NCBI GenBank assembly: GCA_033549305.1
Contig: JAWSUV010000096.1
Coordinates: 1-10,471, forward strand
Source: Anoxynatronum sp033549305
Lineage (GTDB): Bacteria; Bacillota; Clostridia; Peptostreptococcales; Tindalliaceae
DNA length: 10,471 nucleotides
Direction of reading: 5' to 3'
In this document: in pieces, positions 1 through 5,930 of the stretch
Layout: the number at the start of each line of letters is the position of its first letter
Position numbering within the stretch: the stretch's first letter is position 1
The notes under the pieces: model-generated
Databases searched by the model: none
What the model saw: the letters and a program-made list of their open reading frames with translations, nothing else
Told to the model about the DNA's origin: nothing
Made by a program: the position numbers and the translations under genes

Positions 1-430
1 AGTTGTTCAATGAGTATCCATTGGTGTGAAAATTACTTTTGACACCTAAACCATTATTCATACCCGAAAAAAAGTGAATCAAGTCCTCTTCCACTGATCT
101 GTTCATACATTTCTTAACTTATCAGGAGAATCCTTCAACCACCGCATTGATGAAACTGCTTAAAGACGAAGAGTTCTTTCGACGCATTGAGAAACACACT
201 GGTGCAAAATCCGCCGCTTCTTCTGCCTGGTTGTCAAACCATGGAAAAGCTAGGATGTAAAAGACCCTGGGATATTTACTGTTGCGATATCTACCAATGA
301 ATCGTTTTTTTTGATAAACTGTCATTAGCACAGTAGCCATATCAAGTCGACAACCGTTGATGTGAGAGCGGAATGATGCGCTGTGTGGCCTTATTTTTAA
401 TCATCATTATCCAGATCAGGGAGGTGGCTT
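1..430. other. intergenic region upstream of mscL, no convincing gene
   Basis: No reading frame here has a good start, a ribosome binding site and family-like content together. A perfect TTGACA lies at 39-44, but no good -10 follows at 16-18 bases. A T-run at about 304-311 follows only a weak 4-5 bp stem. The 72-codon minus-strand frame at 122-340 has no ribosome binding site and unconvincing content. No clear promoter for mscL could be identified; the -10-like TTTAAT near 394-399 lacks a -35 partner. Confidence 0.5.
78..260 (+). other. short open frame of unknown nature, possible gene remnant
   Basis: The frame is open from just after a TGA at 75-77 to a TAA at 258-260. An internal ATG at 150 would give a 36-residue peptide rich in charged residues (it begins MKLLKDEEFFRRIEKHTG). 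There is no ribosome binding site ahead of that ATG, and the frame continues upstream of it with protein-like composition. This could be the C-terminal stub of a decayed gene, or chance. I do not recognise a family and assign no function. Confidence 0.2.
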
Positions 431-817
431 ATGAAAAACTTTTTAGCCGAATTTAAAGCCTTTGCCGTCAAAGGAAATGTGATTGATCTGGCGGTTGCGG
501 TAATCATCGCCGGTGCTTTCGGCAAGATTGTGGCATCCTTTGTCAACGACCTGGTTATGCCGCTGATTGCCGCCATTTTTGGCATCTCCAATTTTTCCGA
601 GCTGACAGCCACGGTCAACAGCAGCGAAATCATGGTTGGTCTCTTTATCCAAACTGTGGTGGACTTTGCCATTATCGCCTTTGTGGTGTTTGTCGCCGTA
701 AGGCAGATCAACCGCATGAAAAAGAAAGAGGAGGAAGCCCCTGCCCCGGAACCGGTACCGTCTGCGGAGGAAGTGCTGCTTTCAGAAATCCGTGATCTGC
801 TCAAGGAAGGGAAATAG
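431..817 (+). CDS. mscL: large-conductance mechanosensitive channel MscL
   Basis: Forms the homopentameric inner-membrane pore that opens under high membrane tension and releases solutes during hypo-osmotic shock. The 128-residue length fits the family (E. coli MscL is 136). The N-terminal amphipathic helix and start of TM1 carry the family signature: an FKAF-x-x-KGN-x-x-DLAV stretch at residues 8-23, then VIIAGAFGKIV. TM1 spans about 15-44, a short extracellular loop about 45-65, and TM2 about 66-93. A charged RMKKKEEE segment follows, then a Pro/Ala/Glu linker and the conserved cytoplasmic C-terminal helix (EVLLSEIRDLLKEGK). The start is set by GGGAGGTGG a few bases before the ATG. The gene stands alone on the plus strand, converging with the beta-lactamase-like gene downstream. 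All key regions are intact. Confidence 0.97.
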   Translation: MKNFLAEFKAFAVKGNVIDLAVAVIIAGAFGKIVASFVNDLVMPLIAAIFGISNFSELTATVNSSEIMVGLFIQTVVDFAIIAFVVFVAVRQINRMKKKEEEAPAPEPVPSAEEVLLSEIRDLLKEGK

Positions 818-889
818 TGCACTGCTTGCATTCGGCAGGAAACGAAGCAACCCGTTTAATGTGGATTGGTAAAAGCCTGAAATCGAAAG

Positions 890-920
890 GAACCGGTGTT
901 CCGAAGGAGGGAGCCGGTTC
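890..920. terminator. likely bidirectional terminator between mscL and the beta-lactamase-like gene
   Basis: GAACCGG at 890-896 pairs perfectly with CCGGTTC at 914-920 around a 17-base loop. On the plus strand TTTACT follows; on the minus strand CTTTCGATTT follows. It lies between two convergent genes, where a shared terminator is expected. The T-tracts are short, so strength is uncertain. Confidence 0.5.
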
Positions 921-945
921 TTTACTGTGACTGCCGCCTGTCACT

Positions 946-1710
946 TCATCCCGTGGAATGCCGGTAGCATACCAGCGCAATGCGGCGGATGGCTTCTTCT
1001 GCTTGAATGACATCCGTATCGTTGCTGGCCAGGCACAGGATGAAGGGCTGATCGGCATAGACGATGCCCACGTCATGTGTCATGTCGCTGTCCTCTCCGG
1101 TTTTGTGGGCGATGGGCACCGATCGGGGGATCCGGGCCCGGAGCTTGTTCTTCAGCTGCTGCAGGAGCAGGATCTCTTTGGCTTCCCGGCTCATGGCGGG
1201 TGAGACAAAAGCGCCCTGGTAAATGCGCTCCAGCAGCAGGCCGGCGTCGTCGGGGCTGAAGGTGTTCTCTTTCCCCTGTCGCTGGGCTTCTGCATCGAAG
1301 AGCAGCCGGTTGAGACGGGTGTGGCGGAGGCCTGCTGTTGCGATGACTTCATTGATCCGGTCCATCCCCACCAGGCGCATGAGCCGGTTGGCGGCAGTGT
1401 TGTCACTGAGGATGATCATCAGGGTGTACAGGTCCCGTAAAGTGACTTCCTGGGGATCACTCATGTAGTAGAGGGCGCCGCAGCTTGGCACTTTTTCCTC
1501 GCGGATGAGGCGCAGGGTGTCCTGCGGGTGCAGGCGTCCCTCATGCATTTCCTGCATCACGGCCATGAGCACCGGCAGCTTGATCACACTGGCGGCCAGG
1601 AAGGGCCGGTCGGCGTTGACGGCAAGAATTTCACCGGTCATCAGGTTTTTGTAATACAGCCCAAAGGTGCCTGGAACGGTTTCGATCAGTCGGTTGATCT
1701 GGTCCAGCAT
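946..1710 (-). CDS. class A beta-lactamase-fold serine hydrolase, cytosolic, omega-loop Glu absent
   Basis: A 254-residue protein of the class A beta-lactamase / penicillin-binding-protein-like superfamily. Seen in sequence: the nucleophile motif S-V-I-K at residues 41-44, S-D-N at 102-104, and K-T-G at 203-205 followed by a D-V-G-I-V-Y strand. The omega loop differs: where TEM-type enzymes read R-W-E-P-E-L-N, this protein reads R-L-L-F-D-A-E, so the deacylating glutamate (Glu166) is replaced by a hydrophobic residue. There is no signal peptide; the N-terminus begins with a soluble helix. I chose the ATG at 1710 because GGGGAGAGG lies about 8 bases upstream; an upstream TTG at 1731 would swallow that site. 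The gene lies 65 bp after the amidohydrolase with no terminator between, so it is probably the last gene of that operon. It is unlikely to confer beta-lactam resistance. An esterase, amidase or acyl-enzyme-forming role is possible but unproven. Confidence 0.85.
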   Translation of the reverse strand: MLDQINRLIETVPGTFGLYYKNLMTGEILAVNADRPFLAASVIKLPVLMAVMQEMHEGRLHPQDTLRLIREEKVPSCGALYYMSDPQEVTLRDLYTLMIILSDNTAANRLMRLVGMDRINEVIATAGLRHTRLNRLLFDAEAQRQGKENTFSPDDAGLLLERIYQGAFVSPAMSREAKEILLLQQLKNKLRARIPRSVPIAHKTGEDSDMTHDVGIVYADQPFILCLASNDTDVIQAEEAIRRIALVCYRHSTG

Positions 1711-1775
1711 ATGGCATTCCTCTCCCCTCAATCATTCACGGTTAATGACACGAATCGTTCATCCTTTTTTCTTTC

Positions 1776-3140
1776 TTATTTCTCCGCAGTTTTACTCACA
1801 CCGGCACCGGCGTTTCGGTGGAGAATTTTGCCGTCCTGCAGCGCCAGTTTACCATTGACGAAGACCGCTTTAATCCCCGCCGGCGGCTTCAGCGGGTGTC
1901 TGAAATCAGCCTGGTCTGCAATGGTATCCGGATCAAACAGGGTGATGTCCGCATCCGCTCCCACCCGCAGGGTTCCTTTGGCGATGCCCAGGCGGCGGGC
2001 CGGAAGCACTGTCATTTTTTCGATAGCCTGCGTCAGTGTCAGGCATTTTCGCTCCCTCACATATTCCCCCAGCACACGGGGAAAGGTTCCGGCTGCCCGG
2101 GGATGGCCACGGCTACCGTTGATAAGACCGTCGCTGGCAATCATGACCCGGGGATGCCGGACAGCCAGGTCGATGTCTGCCTGATTCATCACATGTGCGA
2201 TGGTCAGCGTTTTGGGAACTTCCGTCCGCAGCCGGCGAAACAGGGCTTCCGTGCAGCGCTGTCCCTGGAACTCTCCTTCGGCGATTTCAATCGCTTCATA
2301 ATCGATGCCGTACCGTTCCAGGAAACCTTCGTCATAGGTAGCGGCTCCGATAAAGGTACTGAAAGCGGTGTAGGGGTAGCAGTCGCCGCTGATGTCCAAC
2401 CCGGCCTGCGCCAGCTCGTCCATCATGGCCAGCAAGGCTTCCATCTGCCCGAACCCTGCCATGGAACCGATGTGGGACAGCTGTACCGGCAGCTTGTGCT
2501 CTCTCCCGATGGCACTGAATTCTTCCGCTGCCTTCAATACCTGATCAGCATCATCCCGGATATGGGCGGCGATGAAGCCATGGTGGTTTTTAGCTGCACG
2601 GCTGATGCAGCGCAGCTCTTCTTCCGTGATTCCCGGAATGTAGCGAATTCCGAAAGAAATGCCCAGGCAGCCGGTGTTCAGGTACTGCTCCGCCATCTTT
2701 TCCATAAAGCAAATGTTTTCAGACGACGCCGGGGCATAAGGGTCTGTTTGTCCGGCCTGCCGCCGCAGCGTTTCGTGGGGAACCAGCAGTCCGGCATTAA
2801 TGGGCAGCCCTAACCGACTGACAGCCTCCAGGTAAAGGTCCGGCCGCTCTGTTCCGATGCCGCAGTTCCCGCCGATGGCAGTGGTGGCCCCCATGTGCAG
2901 CAGCGCATCAAAGATAGACACATCAAAACGGTCCTCTTCTTTCAAGTAAGGATCTTCATGGATGTGCAGGTCAACGAATCCGGGGGAAACGATCAGCCCG
3001 GATGCGTCCACTTGCCGGTCACCCTGAAGGGGGTGATCGCCGATTTCTGTTATCTTTCCATTCTCGATGACCAGGTTCCGCCTGGCGTCGATCCCGGCTG
3101 ACGGGTCGATGATATGACCGTTGTGAATCACAGTGCGCAT
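1776..3140 (-). CDS. amidohydrolase, N-acyl-D-amino-acid deacylase (D-aminoacylase) family
   Basis: A 454-residue metal-dependent amidohydrolase. The first about 55 and last about 60 residues form the usual beta-sandwich flanking a TIM barrel. Visible metal and catalytic residues: H59-x-H61 in DLHIHED; C93 in GGNCGIG, the bridging cysteine position of D-aminoacylases; H193 in AAHIRDD; H223 in LSHIG; and D337 in IASDG. The RGHPRAAGTFPRVL segment at 345-357 is typical of D-aminoacylase and its relatives. Family members hydrolyse N-acyl-D-amino acids or related amides; the substrate here is not deducible. Length is slightly below the usual 480-530. AGGAG lies 9 bases before the ATG. It begins 20 bp after the second permease gene, so it is almost certainly co-transcribed with the permease pair. 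No signal peptide, hence cytosolic. Confidence 0.88.
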   Translation of the reverse strand: MRTVIHNGHIIDPSAGIDARRNLVIENGKITEIGDHPLQGDRQVDASGLIVSPGFVDLHIHEDPYLKEEDRFDVSIFDALLHMGATTAIGGNCGIGTERPDLYLEAVSRLGLPINAGLLVPHETLRRQAGQTDPYAPASSENICFMEKMAEQYLNTGCLGISFGIRYIPGITEEELRCISRAAKNHHGFIAAHIRDDADQVLKAAEEFSAIGREHKLPVQLSHIGSMAGFGQMEALLAMMDELAQAGLDISGDCYPYTAFSTFIGAATYDEGFLERYGIDYEAIEIAEGEFQGQRCTEALFRRLRTEVPKTLTIAHVMNQADIDLAVRHPRVMIASDGLINGSRGHPRAAGTFPRVLGEYVRERKCLTLTQAIEKMTVLPARRLGIAKGTLRVGADADITLFDPDTIADQADFRHPLKPPAGIKAVFVNGKLALQDGKILHRNAGAGVSKTAEK

Positions 3141-3160
3141 GGGCTGTCACTCCTGTCTCT

Positions 3161-3652
3161 TTATCCAAATATCGACTGGGCCAGCAGGCCTGCAATGGCC
3201 GGCAGGAAAATGTAAATGCTGTATTTCAGTGCCACAAAGCGGGGCCCCAGGAAGGCGAACTCATAAGGCAGGTGCCCGACATTGATCATGCCCCAGGCGG
3301 TAATCATCGCGATGGCGGTGCCGGTACTGACATTGTTGCGGAAGACGGCGTCAAAAAGAGGGAAGAAAGCAAAGGGCCCTCCCTGGACCACTGCGCCGAT
3401 GGCAGTGCCGATAGCCAGCCCTTTCCAGCCTGATTCTTCACCCAGCCAGGTTTTCAGCAGAGCCGACGGAAACAGCAGGTTAATGAACCCCACCATGGCA
3501 AAGGCCAGCAGCAACAGCGGCAGCACGTTCAAAAACATATTGGCAGCTGAACGGATCCCTTCCACATGCTTTCCCTTCCGGCAGGCCGCCACAAAAAGGC
3601 CTGCAGCCATGAAGGTCATGACCACCAGTGCATTAGTCACGGCGATCACCAT
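3161..3652 (-). CDS. half-size permease (ArsP/YraQ-like), second of a pair
   Basis: A 163-residue integral membrane protein with about five hydrophobic segments. The central motif G-A-V-V-Q-G-G-P-F-A-F-F-P-L, preceded by an LGEESGWKG loop and followed by WGMINVGHLPYEFAFLGPRF, matches the repeat half of predicted permeases related to ArsP/YraQ (PF03773). Full-length members contain two such halves, so this is one half encoded alone. It shares the same motif order with the upstream gene, so the two probably form a heterodimeric transporter. The start is uncertain. The ATG at 3652 has AAGG directly against it, and a GTG at 3649 or 3640 is also possible. Either way it overlaps the 3' end of the upstream gene, implying translational coupling. 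Substrate unknown; the amidohydrolase that follows suggests an amide or amino-acid derivative. Confidence 0.7.
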   Translation of the reverse strand: MVIAVTNALVVMTFMAAGLFVAACRKGKHVEGIRSAANMFLNVLPLLLLAFAMVGFINLLFPSALLKTWLGEESGWKGLAIGTAIGAVVQGGPFAFFPLFDAVFRNNVSTGTAIAMITAWGMINVGHLPYEFAFLGPRFVALKYSIYIFLPAIAGLLAQSIFG

Positions 3653-4202
3653 CCTTCACCGGCGGGCGGCGCAACTGAAGCTGTGTGACATCTTCCCGAA
3701 TTTTATCTGCCAGTCCCGGAAAAAAGAGGTTGATGGCACCTCCTGCCAGGATGGGAATGGCGAAGGTGACCAGGAATCGAATGACTGTCAGCCGGCTTCC
3801 CACAAAAGCGATTTCCATGGGGAGACGGCCGATGTTCCAGAGCGTTTTGGCTGCCACAAAGCTGATCATGGTACCGACACTGGCTCCCTGCAGAATCAGG
3901 GTTGCCATGAGAGGATAAAAAAAGAAAGGGCCGCCAGGCACCATGGCACCCAGAAGCGATCCATAAAAAGGTCCTTTCCAGCCGGCTTCTTTCCCCAGCC
4001 ATCTGGAAACAGTGCCTTTAGAAATTAAAACGTTGACAAAACCAGCCACCAGAAAAGCCATGACCAGAATGGGCACGATGCTCACCAGGGTCTTGGCGCC
4101 AATGAACAGACCGCTTCCCACCATGGTCAGTCCTCCCTGGTAAAAAGCGGCACCTGCCAGCAGCAGAGCGGCAGTGCCCATTCCCAACGTTGTTTTATTC
4201 AT
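3633..4202 (-). CDS. half-size permease (ArsP/YraQ-like), first of a pair
   Basis: A 189-residue membrane protein with about five hydrophobic segments and a short basic C-terminal tail (QLQLRRPPVKDGDRRD). It carries LGKEAGWKG, then MVPGGPFFFYPL, then WNIGRLPMEIAFVGSRL, position for position like the downstream gene. These are the conserved loop and re-entrant motifs of one half of the predicted permease family PF03773. I moved the start from 4250 to the ATG at 4202: GAGAGGAG lies 8 bases upstream, and the extra 16 residues would be highly charged and overlap the -10 box. It is the first gene of the apparent four-gene operon. The half-size form and the 20-bp overlap with its partner are the notable points. 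Confidence 0.72.
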   Translation of the reverse strand: MNKTTLGMGTAALLLAGAAFYQGGLTMVGSGLFIGAKTLVSIVPILVMAFLVAGFVNVLISKGTVSRWLGKEAGWKGPFYGSLLGAMVPGGPFFFYPLMATLILQGASVGTMISFVAAKTLWNIGRLPMEIAFVGSRLTVIRFLVTFAIPILAGGAINLFFPGLADKIREDVTQLQLRRPPVKDGDRRD

Positions 4203-4235
4203 GCGATGCACTCCTCTCAACAGCCTCTTATCCTT

Positions 4236-4264
4236 AGTATAACCCTTCACGATTTCCTTTTCCA
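4236..4264 (-). promoter_or_regulatory. sigma-A-type promoter for the permease/amidohydrolase operon
   Basis: On the minus strand, TGGAAA (-35, forward 4259-4264), a 17-base spacer and TATACT (-10, forward 4236-4241) lie about 35-60 bases ahead of the chosen start at 4202. The -10 matches the consensus at five of six positions and the -35 at four of six. The expected transcript start leaves room for the GAGAGGAG ribosome binding site. Confidence 0.6.
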
Positions 4265-4322
4265 GTTTTCTCTCATGAAAGCATCAGCGACGTAACCCGT
4301 GACCCCGGAGGCCGGAGAGCAC

Positions 4323-4356
4323 AAAAAAAGCCACAGGAAGCACGTGATCCTGCGGC
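4323..4356 (-). terminator. rho-independent terminator for the Met-rich protein gene
   Basis: Read on the minus strand, GCCGCAGGA pairs with TCCTGTGGC (9 bp with one G-T pair) around a 9-base loop and is followed directly by seven T. It lies about 100 bases after the stop of the Met-rich gene and ahead of the operon promoter at 4236-4264, separating the two units. A small palindrome, GGAGGTTCCTCC at 4436-4447, lies nearer the stop and may add to it. Confidence 0.8.
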
Positions 4357-4453
4357 TGTTCGTATTCATAAATCTTATGTTAAAAATCAGGAGCTTTCAG
4401 CCGGATGTTATCCAGCGGAGGCTGCACGTTAAAACGGAGGTTCCTCCAGGAAA

Positions 4454-5734
4454 TTATTCGCCGGTGTCTTCGGCTTCTGTTTCATCATCCAGTTCTGCTG
4501 CTTCCTGCTCCAGCTCTTCCTGTTCCTCCAGCTGCAGCTGCATCATTTCCTCCGTGGTAATGGAGTCACTGACATCGGGAAGTTCGATAGGTTCACCGTA
4601 ACTGTGCATTTCATAGGATCCGGTCATCTTCATAGCCATGGTGACTGGACCTTCCGGGGAAACCGTTTCGTCCATGCTGTATGTCATCATCATGTCGATG
4701 TCCATGCGGTCTGTCAGCAGGGTTTCTTTATTGATGTAGCTGTCGATGTAGTAATCCATGGTCATGGTAGCCATCATGGCATCAATCACCCTGGACAGTT
4801 CCGCCTGCATGTCGGCTGCTTCTTCATCCGTCATGCCTTCTTCGGCTGGTACCATCTCGGCAAAGTTCATGCCACCCATCATTTCTTCGAAGACTTTTCG
4901 GTAGGTGTCGGCGTCCACGTAGGTGCTCAGGGTATAGTATTCCCGGCCGTCCATTTCCACGTCCTCGCCGAAGACGTACAGCATGCCGAAGGCGTCCATC
5001 AGTTCCATGGACTGCTGGGGTGAGGTCTGCATCATCTGGGTGAGCATGTTCATGGTGTCCATGCCGGCCAGGTCCATGCGGATCCATTGGTCACTCAGGG
5101 GCATTTTCTGGTAGATGGCTTCCTCGGTCCAGAGCAGTTCAGTGACCATGGGGCCGTCCAGACCTTCCGGCATGTCTTCCGTCTCTCCCAGTTCCTCTGC
5201 CATGCTCATCATCATGGCAGCCATGTCCATTTCCTGGCGGACATACATGTTCAGCGGGTCGTACTGCATGGCAGCGTCAAAGGTCACTTCCATGGGGCCG
5301 GTAGGCATTTCCATGCCGGCGGCGGTAATGATCATGTCCATGACCATGGAGCCGGTCATCTGGTAGGTGTTGTATTCCATCAGCAGTTCATTGGAACGAA
5401 GCATCAGATCACGTGCGTTCCACTCGCCGGACGAGTTGCGCCAGGTCACGTCAATGGTGCGGGTGGTTCCGTCCCAGACAACAGTGGCGCCATCGGCTTC
5501 AAAGAATTCACGCAGCGGAGTGTAGCCTGTTTCACTCACGGTTAAACCGGGAAGCTTGTTCAGAAACGCATTGGCGATTTGGGCGCGTCCATCCACCACT
5601 TCCATGGCTGCGGTCATTTCGATACCGTTGATCTTCAGGGTCATGCCGTGATGACCTGCCGCTGCGGCCGGTACGGCCATCGTGACTATCAAAGCGGTAA
5701 TGATGAGTAAGACGATCATTCTTTTTGCTTTCAT
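4454..5734 (-). CDS. secreted methionine-rich protein with N-terminal stalk (Cu-amine-oxidase-N-like) domain
   Basis: A 426-residue secreted protein. Residues 1-26 are a classical signal peptide (MKAKRM, a hydrophobic core, then VPAAAA). Residues about 32-98 fit the copper-amine-oxidase N-terminal-like domain (ING-x-E-M, TPLREFFEA, VVWDGTTRTIDV), an extracellular module not itself known to bind copper. Residues about 105-390 form a beta-rich region resembling the LppX/DUF6612-type lipoprotein fold, though there is no lipobox cysteine. The C-terminus (395-426) is Glu/Asp-rich and probably helical. By count 57 of 426 residues are Met and there is no Cys; 51 of the Met fall between residues 111 and 398. 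AAAGGTGG lies 6 bases before the ATG. It follows rsgI by 196 bp, probably as its own unit. Function unknown: metal binding through thioethers, oxidant scavenging by Met, or lipid/ligand binding are all possible. Confidence 0.85.
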   Translation of the reverse strand: MKAKRMIVLLIITALIVTMAVPAAAAGHHGMTLKINGIEMTAAMEVVDGRAQIANAFLNKLPGLTVSETGYTPLREFFEADGATVVWDGTTRTIDVTWRNSSGEWNARDLMLRSNELLMEYNTYQMTGSMVMDMIITAAGMEMPTGPMEVTFDAAMQYDPLNMYVRQEMDMAAMMMSMAEELGETEDMPEGLDGPMVTELLWTEEAIYQKMPLSDQWIRMDLAGMDTMNMLTQMMQTSPQQSMELMDAFGMLYVFGEDVEMDGREYYTLSTYVDADTYRKVFEEMMGGMNFAEMVPAEEGMTDEEAADMQAELSRVIDAMMATMTMDYYIDSYINKETLLTDRMDIDMMMTYSMDETVSPEGPVTMAMKMTGSYEMHSYGEPIELPDVSDSITTEEMMQLQLEEQEELEQEAAELDDETEAEDTGE

Positions 5735-5808
5735 TTTTTTCCACCTTTCTGATTTTTCTTGCGCATGATAGATTCAGGATAAATATCCCATGGTGTTACA
5801 AAAAGCCT

Positions 5809-5814
5809 ATCATA
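5809..5814 (-). promoter_or_regulatory. possible -10 element for the Met-rich gene
   Basis: TATGAT on the minus strand lies about 75 bases ahead of the start codon. No good -35 lies 16-18 bases upstream; the best is ATGAAT at 18. This could be a weak sigma-A site or belong to another sigma factor. A related TATGATAC lies further upstream at forward 5873-5880. Confidence 0.25.
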
Positions 5815-5854
5815 AAGTAGTACGCAAGGCAAATTCATTTGTTTCACCATAAAG

Positions 5855-5883
5855 AAAAAAATCTCTATCCGGGTATCATAGAT
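5855..5883 (-). terminator. weak terminator after rsgI
   Basis: On the minus strand an imperfect stem beginning ATCTAT and ending ATAGAGAT is followed at once by seven T, about 50 bases after the rsgI stop codon. The stem is short with mismatches, so efficiency is doubtful and read-through into the Met-rich gene is possible. Confidence 0.4.
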
Positions 5884-5930
5884 ATTTATTTCAACTCGAG
5901 ATGACCATGTGCGATCACACAGGTATATAT

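Noticed and set aside
122..340. 72-codon minus-strand frame
   Set aside because: No ribosome binding site, unconvincing composition, overlaps another uncertain frame; chance is the simpler reading.
946..1710. Calling this a beta-lactam resistance gene
   Set aside because: Glu166 is absent and there is no export signal, so classical penicillinase function is not supported.
1818..2813. 331-codon plus-strand open frame
   Set aside because: It lies opposite the amidohydrolase, has no ribosome binding site and no family-like content; it is an antisense shadow of a high-GC coding region.
3282..4028. 248-codon plus-strand frame across both permeases
   Set aside because: It is antisense to two genes with clear family motifs and shows no start signal.
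4604..5023. His-rich plus-strand frame that looks like a metal-binding protein
   Set aside because: The His/Met-like richness is the antisense of the many ATG codons in the Met-rich gene (CAT on the other strand). There is no start signal of its own.
4550..5650. Calling the Met-rich protein a copper enzyme from its stalk domain
   Set aside because: The copper-amine-oxidase-N-like domain is a generic extracellular module and lacks the catalytic copper site; only the Met richness hints at metal.
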